From Muribaculaceae bacterium (GTDB lineage: Bacteria > Bacteroidota > Bacteroidia > Bacteroidales > Muribaculaceae), in contig JAKSLZ010000017.1 of the NCBI GenBank assembly GCA_024400935.1, forward strand, positions 1-43,882: a DNA stretch of 43,882 nucleotides. The letters run 5' to 3'. The notes under the pieces were generated by a model that saw only the letters and a list, made by a program, of their open reading frames with translations, ran no database searches and had not been told where the DNA came from. Shown here in pieces: positions 8,501 to 16,094 of this stretch. Numbering within the stretch: the stretch's first letter is position 1; each line of letters opens with the position of its first letter. The position numbers and the translations under genes were made by a program.

Positions 8501-11500
8501 AGAACGGAGAGGCTTCTGACGGCAACCTTGCAGGCGTAACAGTTCCCGTCAACTTTGAGGCTGTAAACCAATACGCCACACGATTGGGAGTAACACCCGC
8601 AGCCGTATTCCTTGCAGCAACCTACTACACCGCTGCCCGTTTCACCAATAGCAAGCAGGTTTACCTGGGCACGATTTCAAACGGCCGCAGCAACCTCGAC
8701 ATCTCCAACACGACAGGTATGTTTGTGGGCACCTTACCACTGGCAAGCCTCATAGGCGACCAGAAGGTGGACGAGTATGTCAAGCAGTGTGGCGAAAACT
8801 TCGCACTCACACTGGAGAACGAGAATTATCCGTTCCTGCAGATCTCGGCCGACTACGGCTTCTCGCCCAACCTCATGTATGAGTACCAGCGCGGAGTCCT
8901 CGAGGAGTATCTGCTCAACGGCAAAAAGGTGGAGCAACAATTACTCTCGCTCGACAAGCCCCGCTTCAAGACAACAGTCAAGATCGAAGACGAAGGCGTT
9001 AGAGTGGAATACAACGACGCATTCTACAACGAGACCACTATGCTCAGGCTGGCACAGTGCATCAGCACCGTAGCCGAACGCTTTGCCGCTAATACCGGTA
9101 CACCCGTTAAGAACACGAGTATCCTCACTGCCGAACAGGATGCCGAGCTGCAATCGCTGCGCCACACATGCATGGACGACAACGCCATCAGCTTCAACCT
9201 ATTCCACGAGAGCGTTGAGCACTGGGCACAGGAGACACCTGATGCAACAGCACTTATTGCAACAAACGAGACTCTCACCTACAAGCAGTTTAACGAGAAG
9301 GCTAACCTGCTGGCTCACGCACTGATAAGCCGTGGAGTTGAAGCCCACGACCGCGTGTGCCTGTTGCTGCCGCGCCGCAGCTGGCACATGATTGCCATGT
9401 TCGGTGTGATGAAAGCCGGAGCTGCCTATATACCTTGCGACCCCGAGTATCCCGCTGAGCGCATCAACCTTATCACAGACGACAGCCATGCCAAGTTTGT
9501 CATCACAACCAAGGACAAGATGGAGCCCTACGGAGAACGCGCGCTTGACGTTGAAGCATTGCTTGCCGAGGACCATCCCGTCAGCAATCCTGGCGTCAAG
9601 ATCGACTCGTCATCTCTGGCCTACCTCATTTACACCTCAGGTTCAACAGGTCGTCCCAAGGGCGTGATGCTGCACCACCGCGGCATATGCAACTATCTCA
9701 CACCGCACCCCGAGAACCGCCACATCTATGCATTTGTCAATGAGTGCAAAGCAATGATGGGTATCACGACAGTTTCATTTGACCTCTCGCTCAAGGAGCT
9801 GGGCGCTACGCTCTACAACGGCAAAACACTTGTGCTGGCCAACGAGCAGGAAATCATGGATCCGCAGATGCTCGCTGATCTGTATAACCGCACCGGTTGC
9901 GACGGCTTCAACGGCACTCCGTCACGTCTCAAGACATTCCTTGAGCTACCTGCATTCCAGGAGGTTGTGAGCCGCCTCAAGGTCATCATCCTGGGTGGTG
10001 AGAAGTATCCGGCAACACTGCTGCCTCAACTGCGCGAAATAAGCAAGGCACGCCTGTTCAACACTTATGGTCCCACTGAAATCACAGTGAGCAGTAACGT
10101 GGGAGAACTCACTAACAGCGAAGCAGTTACCGTAGGTCCTCCCTTGCTCAACTATCATGAGTATGTGGTAGACAACGACCTCAACGAGCTCCCCGTGGGC
10201 GTCGTGGGCGAACTCCTCATTGGCGGTTTAGCTGTGGGTAAGGGTTACAACGACCTGCCCGAGAAAACTGCCGAGGCTTTCATCGAGTACAACGGCATGC
10301 GCTGCTACAAGAGCGGTGACTACGCACGCTGGAATCCCGACGGACAGGTAGTGATCCTGGGCCGCAAGGACCACCAGATCAAGCTCAACGGTCTGCGCAT
10401 CGAACTCGGTGAGGTTGAGACCGTACTCAACAAACAGCCACAGGTCAAGGAAGGCGTGGTGATGATCAAGAACCTCGAAGGACACGATCACCTCGTTGCT
10501 TACTTTACATCGCCCGAGGCCGACACTGACACTACCGTGCTTAAGCAACAGATGGGCAAGAGCCTCACCCACTACATGGTTCCCACCATCTTTGTCCAAC
10601 TCGACAAGATGCCCATCTCGCCCAACGGCAAGACCGACCTCAAGGCACTCCCCGAGCCGTCACTGGGCGACCGAGAATACGTTGAACCCGCCAATGACCT
10701 GGAACGCTTCTTCTGCGACACGTTTGCTTCAGTGCTCGAGCGCGAACAAGTAGGTGCCACCGACAATTTCTTCGAGATAGGCGGTACTTCACTCGTGGCA
10801 ATACGCATCGTGATGGCCGCAATGCAGGCGGGACACAAAATTGTATACAAAAACGTCTTTGACTGTCCCACTCCGCGCGCACTGGCTACATTGCTGGGCG
10901 CAGAGGCTCCCGCCGATGCTACTGCTCCCAAGAAGAAAGCAGCCGAAGCTACTCCCGGTGTTATCGAGAACAACGACGATCCCGAGGCAAGCAACTATGA
11001 CTACACTCGCATCAACGAGGTGCTGAGTCACAACAATGCCGAAAACTTCAAGATGGGCGAGCTGAGAGCTCTGGGCACCTGCATCGTGACCGGTGCAACA
11101 GGATTCCTGGGCATCCATGTAGTCAAGGAACTCATCGAGCGCGATGATGTTGACGCCATCTACTGCATGGTGCGCAGCAACAAGCGCCAAACAGCCGACA
11201 GCCGACTGCGCACACAGTTGTTCTACTACTTTGGCAACACCTACGCCGAGCTTATGGGAACACGTGTCCACATCATCGACGGCGACGTCACCAAGCCCGA
11301 GTGCCTCGACGTGGTTCCCGTTAACGACATCAAGGGCAACATCACCGTGATCAACTGTGCGGCTAACGTGAAACACTTCTCGGCAGGTACCGACATCGAA
11401 GACATCAACATAGGCGGATGCCAAACTTGCATAGAATTCTGTCTCAAGCATGGAGCACGCTTCATCCAGACATCTACCCACAGCATCGCCGGTAACACAG

Positions 11501-12198
11501 TGAGCGACATCCCCGGCCAGTCGCACATCCTCACCGAGGATCAACTCTACTGGGGACAGGAACTCAACAACCAGTACACCCACTCTAAATTCATAGCCGA
11601 GCGCAACGTGCTCGAGGCCGTGGCCGAGCGAGGACTGGACGGTAAGATCGTTCGCCTGGGTAACCTGAGCGCACGCAGCACCGATGGTGAATTCCAGATC
11701 AACTTCACCAGCAACTCATTCATGGGTCGATTGCGCGCACTGCAAACTGTGGGATGCATGCCTTACTCAATGTGCTCAGGCACTGTGGAGTTCTCGCCCA
11801 TCAACGAGGTAGCTCGTGCCGTGGTACTCCTGGCAACACTGCCCAGCGAATACACAGTGTTCCACCCCGTGTGTGCACAGCGTCAGTTGTTTGACAACGT
11901 CATCGTGTGCCTCAACCGCCTGGGCATCAACATCAAGACCGTTGAGGATAGCGTCTATCAGCAAGCCCTCATGGATGCGATGAACGATCCTACCAAGGCT
12001 CCCATCCTGCAGAGTCTCATGGCATATGATGCCAGCGGCGACAAGTATGTGGTTGAGAATAGCGACAACAACAGCTACACCTTCCAGGTGCTCATCAGGC
12101 TGGGATTCCGCTGGAACTTCACCACATGGGACTACATGGAACAGTTCATCAAGGCAATCCAGGAACTCGGATTCTTTGATGACGACTACCAACGTTAA
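5521..12198 (+). CDS. Dimodular NRPS with terminal reductase (remnant C-A-T-C-A-T-R)
   Basis: 2225 aa, GTG start 13 nt after the STAS stop. Domains by residue: 1-215, a shrunken condensation-like region without HHxxxDG; A1 about 220-715 with YTSGSTGVPKG at 358-368; T1 with the likely phosphopantetheine serine S738 in CGLSSI; C about 800-1225 with intact HHLVADG at 922-928; A2 about 1240-1725 with YTSGSTGRPKG at 1371-1381; T2 with S1757 in EIGGTSL; and a thioester reductase with TGATGFLG at 1857-1864 and Y2019-x3-K2023. Both A domains keep the substrate-anchoring Asp (FDA, FDL), so two alpha-amino acids are expected; the side chains cannot be assigned. With no thioesterase, the reductase should release an aldehyde, an alcohol or a product that cyclises to a pyrazinone. 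This architecture resembles gut NRPSs known to make dipeptide aldehydes and pyrazinones. No PPTase is encoded in the window. Confidence 0.95.
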   Translation: MNTDIKTWYETKVGAATEVNSAPIADVYDGTASALRRAVHIIPESSKQADQAHMVTALAYALATFTADEESLLATTVDGRLVPVYCNMQETHDIAKLVATTRETLDGMLQHVAPYDEITTELGISPQVALLLEEVEVPAEVKIAIHVADGKLAVEWDAALHSEAIINQFIDCFLTVMDEFNTRSELKDVILTTAGQRAQLDSFNAGTLNTTVDDGETIVSLFKKTVTQYPDNVAVVFGDKRITYRELDEMTDRIASHITAPVVSIIIGRSENMIVCALAATKAGAVYQPLDPSYPQERLNFMVKDSKATLLIADRNLRELVNEFEGEVMFTDEFAGMTLNENTPQHDIKPEDAFILLYTSGSTGVPKGVILEHRNIVTFCNFYRRYMQLDPDSRLSAYASFGFDANMMDTYPALSAGSSVYIIPEDMRLNLDEINDYFAANGVTHAFFTTQVGQQFCIAYPEHPTLKHVSMGGEKMASIEPPVNYKMHNLYGPTECTIFVTICKVEKKEPNIPIGPSNDTAPCTIVNKYGQQVPAGAAGELIIHGAQVGRGYLNRPEKTAEVFGVFGPNSYRTGDIVRYREDSKIEFVGRKDGQVKIRGFRVELKEVEAIVREYPGIKDATIQAFDLESGGKYIAAYIVSDEQVDINALNNFILEQKPPYMVPAVTMQIDAIPLNVNQKVDKKKLPKPSDVQAQDTIADEAPHALNVLEQRLVDIVGKLVGNTSIPVATPLKLCGLSSILAMRLAVMLKKQFALTMTSKEILAGASILDIENAIMDQLLSGGMTAKENKAEEPAANVTCTPLTYAQQGVYIDCLRNADTTLYNIPVELDFPEGTDPDSIIAAIKATVEAHPSLSFTFDSIDGIPSQIFTPFDLNIEPKNIENSNWETFKQDFIRPFDLKEGPLARFEVATCDDQVRLLFDIHHLVADGMSIDLFINDLLKSIEGGEVEAEGMTYLQYALKQKADEQTPAFAQSKAFFAEQLKDFQNSTEIPADKNGEASDGNLAGVTVPVNFEAVNQYATRLGVTPAAVFLAATYYTAARFTNSKQVYLGTISNGRSNLDISNTTGMFVGTLPLASLIGDQKVDEYVKQCGENFALTLENENYPFLQISADYGFSPNLMYEYQRGVLEEYLLNGKKVEQQLLSLDKPRFKTTVKIEDEGVRVEYNDAFYNETTMLRLAQCISTVAERFAANTGTPVKNTSILTAEQDAELQSLRHTCMDDNAISFNLFHESVEHWAQETPDATALIATNETLTYKQFNEKANLLAHALISRGVEAHDRVCLLLPRRSWHMIAMFGVMKAGAAYIPCDPEYPAERINLITDDSHAKFVITTKDKMEPYGERALDVEALLAEDHPVSNPGVKIDSSSLAYLIYTSGSTGRPKGVMLHHRGICNYLTPHPENRHIYAFVNECKAMMGITTVSFDLSLKELGATLYNGKTLVLANEQEIMDPQMLADLYNRTGCDGFNGTPSRLKTFLELPAFQEVVSRLKVIILGGEKYPATLLPQLREISKARLFNTYGPTEITVSSNVGELTNSEAVTVGPPLLNYHEYVVDNDLNELPVGVVGELLIGGLAVGKGYNDLPEKTAEAFIEYNGMRCYKSGDYARWNPDGQVVILGRKDHQIKLNGLRIELGEVETVLNKQPQVKEGVVMIKNLEGHDHLVAYFTSPEADTDTTVLKQQMGKSLTHYMVPTIFVQLDKMPISPNGKTDLKALPEPSLGDREYVEPANDLERFFCDTFASVLEREQVGATDNFFEIGGTSLVAIRIVMAAMQAGHKIVYKNVFDCPTPRALATLLGAEAPADATAPKKKAAEATPGVIENNDDPEASNYDYTRINEVLSHNNAENFKMGELRALGTCIVTGATGFLGIHVVKELIERDDVDAIYCMVRSNKRQTADSRLRTQLFYYFGNTYAELMGTRVHIIDGDVTKPECLDVVPVNDIKGNITVINCAANVKHFSAGTDIEDINIGGCQTCIEFCLKHGARFIQTSTHSIAGNTVSDIPGQSHILTEDQLYWGQELNNQYTHSKFIAERNVLEAVAERGLDGKIVRLGNLSARSTDGEFQINFTSNSFMGRLRALQTVGCMPYSMCSGTVEFSPINEVARAVVLLATLPSEYTVFHPVCAQRQLFDNVIVCLNRLGINIKTVEDSVYQQALMDAMNDPTKAPILQSLMAYDASGDKYVVENSDNNSYTFQVLIRLGFRWNFTTWDYMEQFIKAIQELGFFDDDYQR

Positions 12199-12223
12199 TA
12201 ACAACATTTAATCATCCCCCCAG

Positions 12224-12254
12224 TGCCTCCCGCCCTCATCAGGGCGAGGAGGCA
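12224..12254 (+). terminator. Strong hairpin between NRPS and phosphatase genes
   Basis: TGCCTCC-CGCCCT pairs with AGGGCG-A-GGAGGCA around a CATC loop, giving a 13-bp stem with one bulged base. Flanking CCCC and GGGG can extend it. It starts 25 nt after the NRPS stop. The downstream sequence is only moderately U-rich (GGTTATTATT), so partial termination or mRNA 3'-end protection is as likely as full termination. Confidence 0.6.
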
Positions 12255-12281
12255 TTATGGGGTTATTATTAAGACTGCGAG

Positions 12282-13952
12282 ATGAACAGACTAACGCAAT
12301 TACTCAAAACTGCAAAATACGGGCTCGAGGCGAGGATGACGCTGCACATCGTCTCCTCGGTGGTTATTGTGTCGCTGATAATGACGGCGGTAGCGGCATC
12401 TATGTTCCACATGGAATATGAAAAAAGGCTTAACCATGAACTTGACGACACCATCGATGAAACCCAGAGGATCATCGATGAACAGTTGCTGCAGATTGAG
12501 GTAAGTGCTAATACTGCAGCCGAGTTATTCGACTATGAGGGAAACGAGAAAATCGATATCGACAGCATTCTGTTCCACTCACTTAAAGGCAACCCTGTGC
12601 AGGTAGCTTCGACTGTCATTCTCGACAAGGAGTCGAACAACAAAGAAAAGCTATATGCTGTAGTTTCTATTGACGGTATAATTGACACCCTGAACATCTC
12701 ACAACCCAAACTGAAATCAAGCGAAGACGATAGCTGGAATAATTCATTTATTAATGAAAAAAAATATTGGTCTCTTCCCTACGAATACAACTTCAAAGGA
12801 GGGAAAAAACTCGACCTGGTGACATATAGTCTTCCCATATATAACAAGAAAGGGGAAAAATGCGGCATCTACTGTTCAAGCATCACCCTGGGATGGCTCA
12901 CCAAGACGGTAATCAACTCAAAGCTATCTGACGACATTGATGTTGCTATCAAAGCCGATAACGGCAAATATCTCGTGGAGCCCGGTCCCATCGTCAAGTC
13001 CAACCGGCAGGAAGACCTCATCGTGAAGGAGCACAGCATCGACCGCCTGGGATGGAACTTCATCATTTCAACACCACGCAGCACAATCACACACTGTGTG
13101 TGGAGTGCCGTGTGGAAGATTGTTGCCTTTGCCACACTGCTCATCCTGGTGCTATGCATCTCGGTAATCTACAACGTGCGCCACATTGCGAGGCCCTATG
13201 TCCGCGAGAATGCTCTCATCGCTCAGGGCAAAGCTGCCGTTGACAAGGAACTGTCTATCGCTGCCAACCTGCAGCGCGAATTACTTCCCGAACCAGCTAA
13301 ACAAAATGACAAAGTCGAGATAAAAGCATTTCTGAAACCAGCCAAGGACATCGGCGGCGACCTCTATGACTACACCGTGCGTGACAACTCGGTATTCTTC
13401 TGCATAGGCGACGTGTCGGGCAAAGGTGTCCCTGCGTCGTTGTTCATGGCAATGACCACAGTGCTATTTCGCCACACCATCAACGAGGAACACCTCACCC
13501 AGCCCAACATCATCGCCAAGCGCATCAACGACACCCTGTCGCTTGAGAACAAGCAGTGCATGTTTGTCACCTTCTTTGTGGGACGTCTTGACCTCACAAC
13601 CGGCGAACTACAATACTGCAACGCCGGCCACAACAGCCCCGTGCTCAACGGCAAGTTCCTGCCGCAAAGCGACGGCATGCCACTGGCAATAATGCAGGAG
13701 TCAGAATATGAAAATGAGACCATCAACTTAGAGCATGGCAGCACACTACTGCTCTACACTGACGGTGTAACCGAGGCAACCGATACAAGAGGCAGCTTTT
13801 ATGGCGACAACAAATTGCTGGAACTACTAAAGCAAAAGAGCCACGCATCGGCCAAGGACACATTGCAAACCGTGGCACACTCGGTCGACCAGTTTGCCAC
13901 AGGTGCTACACAGCACGACGACATCACATTACTATCTATTCATTTCAAATAA
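12282..13952 (+). CDS. Membrane-anchored PP2C/SpoIIE (RsbU-like) serine phosphatase with extracytoplasmic sensor
   Basis: A 556-aa phosphatase. TM1 spans about 20-41 and TM2 about 272-295. The roughly 230 residues between them lie outside the membrane and look like a dCache-type sensor (charged helix, then beta-rich). A short linker helix (ENALIAQGKAAVDKELSIA) leads into the catalytic domain (about 325-556). The metal-binding motifs are intact: GGDLYDY at 358-364, GDVSGKGVPASLFM at 376-389, CNAGHNSP, and the C-terminal LLYTDGVTEA and QHDDIT. The family dephosphorylates STAS proteins in partner-switching cascades, and the STAS gene at 5205-5507 is the obvious substrate. It lies 83 bp after the NRPS behind a strong hairpin and 17 bp before the beta-barrel gene. 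The signal sensed is unknown; product feedback is one possibility (inference). Confidence 0.92.
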   Translation: MNRLTQLLKTAKYGLEARMTLHIVSSVVIVSLIMTAVAASMFHMEYEKRLNHELDDTIDETQRIIDEQLLQIEVSANTAAELFDYEGNEKIDIDSILFHSLKGNPVQVASTVILDKESNNKEKLYAVVSIDGIIDTLNISQPKLKSSEDDSWNNSFINEKKYWSLPYEYNFKGGKKLDLVTYSLPIYNKKGEKCGIYCSSITLGWLTKTVINSKLSDDIDVAIKADNGKYLVEPGPIVKSNRQEDLIVKEHSIDRLGWNFIISTPRSTITHCVWSAVWKIVAFATLLILVLCISVIYNVRHIARPYVRENALIAQGKAAVDKELSIAANLQRELLPEPAKQNDKVEIKAFLKPAKDIGGDLYDYTVRDNSVFFCIGDVSGKGVPASLFMAMTTVLFRHTINEEHLTQPNIIAKRINDTLSLENKQCMFVTFFVGRLDLTTGELQYCNAGHNSPVLNGKFLPQSDGMPLAIMQESEYENETINLEHGSTLLLYTDGVTEATDTRGSFYGDNKLLELLKQKSHASAKDTLQTVAHSVDQFATGATQHDDITLLSIHFK

Positions 13953-13969
13953 TTAGATAACTTATCATT

Positions 13970-15970
13970 ATGAGGAAAGCAACGGTACTGGCCATACTGG
14001 CATTGGCGCTAAGCTCAGGCAACATCTGCGCTACAACACACGAGCGTGTAGTTGAAGTGGCAGGCACTTCATTACAGCACATGCACACAGCATTTGATGT
14101 GCTAACCCATGTCCCTGGTGTGACATATGCCAACGAGGTTTTCCATGTAACAGCTTACGGCAAACCCGATATTTACATAGGGCAACGCAAACTCAACAAC
14201 TACAACGAACTCAAGCAGATGCCCGCTAACTATGTGAAGAATGTCAAGGTGATCACATCACCAGGCGCACAGTATGGCAAAAATGTGCAAGCAGTGATGG
14301 TAATAGAACTTATCGACGAGCAGGCCGAGCGATTGAGCCTCAACAACAACCTCGGCTTCACTATGAGCCATTTCTTCGCCCCTAGCGACGAACTCACTCT
14401 CACCTACAAACGCAGCACCTATAGCCTGGGAGCAATGGTAGGAATCACTGAAGAGCGAAGTCGCACACATGAAGAATCTTTTACTAACAGCTACGACAAG
14501 ACACCCACAGGTTACAAACTATACAGCAGGCAACATGAGCTAGATAATCCCTATAAGCATGCACAGACGCTCTCGGGAAAGCTCTTCGCCGAATACCTGT
14601 TCAGCCCTGACCACAAGCTCGCATTCCACTATTATATTGACTGGAAACGACGCAACGACAACAACAAATACTATGATATCACTAACACCTATGACGCTAA
14701 CGAGCAAGGCGTCATCGTGCAGGATACTCCCACCACGAGCGACTCAGTGATGTCATTTCAAACTGGTGCCGTGAGACGCAACGAGCTCAACTTTGAGTAC
14801 ACAGGAAAAGTGGGCAAGGTATCGCTCTATGCAGGTAATAACACTACATGGAACACAACATTCTCAAACACCAGCAAATATCACGTGGTGAATTTGGAGC
14901 AAGGAACACAATTCTCGCAAACAACCGAACCCAAAAGCGAAACTCTGTCTCGAAGCTACCTTGCAGCTTCGCTACCACTGGGACACGGCACCGTGAGCGC
15001 GGGTAGTGAACTGACACTGCGCAACACCGACATTAAGTTTGACGACTCAATGCAAAAGCGCGACTGCACACATGGCGACATCAACGAGGACAACTATGCA
15101 GTCTATGCCCAAGCACAACAGACCTTTGGCAACTGGACAGTGGCAGCCGGCGTGCGCTATGAGATGTCTAAATTCAGCTACAAAGCACAAGATGACGACG
15201 ACGGTGCTCGCCTAGTATTTCCCCAGGGATTCAAGTTTAACCGCGATTATGACCACGTCTACCCCAATGCTATGGTTGCCTATACAATGGGTGACAACAA
15301 GTTCACCCTGTCATACGACCGCAGTTACAACCGCTTCAACATGGCTAATATACGCATTCGCATCATGCCTTCGTTCACTATTGAGAACTATATGCTACAC
15401 ACCGAGCGCATTAGCACCACTACGCTGTCATGGGCCCGTAAATGGATGAGCGCCAGCATCAACTACCGTCATTACGACGATCCGTTGTGCCACACTACCA
15501 GCGGCAGCGTTGACTACAACGGCAACAGCTATGATGCCCTTGATGTCAACCTAAACCTGTCACCCACAGTGGGATTGTGGACACCCGCGTTTACCGCCAA
15601 CCTCCACAAGCAATGGTTTGAAATGCTCATGAGCAACGGCAACACAAAGCTCAATACCCCCATGCTCACCATGCAGCTCAACAACACGTTCGCTCTGCCG
15701 CAAGGATGGTTCCTCCATGTTAACGGCAACTGGCACAGCAAGGGATATGACCGCAATGTGAGATATTACTCTAACAACTTCCAGCTTGACGCATCGGTAC
15801 AAAAGAACTTCCTGGACAACAAACTCTCGGTAGAGTTTATCGGAACAAATCTACTGAGAAACTCATGGGATGACGTGACAATCTATACCGACCACACAAA
15901 CGGAGCTAACAAAGGCCACAAGAACCTGATTCAGCGAGTGGTAGCATTATCAATGAGATATACCCTGTAA
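13970..15970 (+). CDS. Plug-containing outer-membrane beta-barrel protein (TonB-receptor-like)
   Basis: A 666-aa protein with a signal peptide (1-22, ending ICAT). Residues about 28-120 resemble a TonB plug (FDVLTHVPGVTY, YIGQRKLNNYNELKQMPAN, VKVITSPGAQYGKN). The rest is alternating aromatic/polar beta strands ending in a strand with a C-terminal leucine (VVALSMRYTL), as in the outer-membrane beta-barrel family 3 of Bacteroidetes. The N-terminal carboxypeptidase-regulatory-like domain common in that family is absent, and there is no SusD partner. It starts 17 bp after the phosphatase, so the two are likely co-transcribed. It could import a ligand, export the NRPS product or serve as an outer-membrane sensor input; the sequence does not decide this. 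Confidence 0.8.
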   Translation: MRKATVLAILALALSSGNICATTHERVVEVAGTSLQHMHTAFDVLTHVPGVTYANEVFHVTAYGKPDIYIGQRKLNNYNELKQMPANYVKNVKVITSPGAQYGKNVQAVMVIELIDEQAERLSLNNNLGFTMSHFFAPSDELTLTYKRSTYSLGAMVGITEERSRTHEESFTNSYDKTPTGYKLYSRQHELDNPYKHAQTLSGKLFAEYLFSPDHKLAFHYYIDWKRRNDNNKYYDITNTYDANEQGVIVQDTPTTSDSVMSFQTGAVRRNELNFEYTGKVGKVSLYAGNNTTWNTTFSNTSKYHVVNLEQGTQFSQTTEPKSETLSRSYLAASLPLGHGTVSAGSELTLRNTDIKFDDSMQKRDCTHGDINEDNYAVYAQAQQTFGNWTVAAGVRYEMSKFSYKAQDDDDGARLVFPQGFKFNRDYDHVYPNAMVAYTMGDNKFTLSYDRSYNRFNMANIRIRIMPSFTIENYMLHTERISTTTLSWARKWMSASINYRHYDDPLCHTTSGSVDYNGNSYDALDVNLNLSPTVGLWTPAFTANLHKQWFEMLMSNGNTKLNTPMLTMQLNNTFALPQGWFLHVNGNWHSKGYDRNVRYYSNNFQLDASVQKNFLDNKLSVEFIGTNLLRNSWDDVTIYTDHTNGANKGHKNLIQRVVALSMRYTL

Positions 15971-16002
15971 CAGCATTCCAGCTAAGCTTTCACCTTAAAA
16001 AT

Positions 16003-16083
16003 CCTAGAGAGCTTAGTGACCTTAGAGAGTTTAGAGAGTTTAGAGAGCCTAAAGAGCCTAGTGAGCCTAGTGAGCCTAGAAAG
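16003..16083. repeat. Nine tandem copies of a 9-bp repeat
   Basis: Nine consecutive 9-bp units with consensus YYTAGWGAG (for example CCTAGTGAG, TTTAGAGAG) fill the gap between two convergent genes. Units drift from TTAGAGAG to CCTAGTGAG along the array. It lies in the shared 3' regions and contains no gene. Slippage-generated length polymorphism is likely. Confidence 0.85.
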
Positions 16084-16094
16084 CTTGCCGTTGA

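Noticed and set aside
10789-11583. 264-aa minus-strand ORF inside the NRPS
   Set aside because: It lies opposite the T2 and reductase domains and has the Val/His/Gly-rich composition typical of antisense shadows.
16003-16083. Possible CRISPR array
   Set aside because: Units are 9 bp with no spacers; it is a simple tandem repeat and no cas genes are present.
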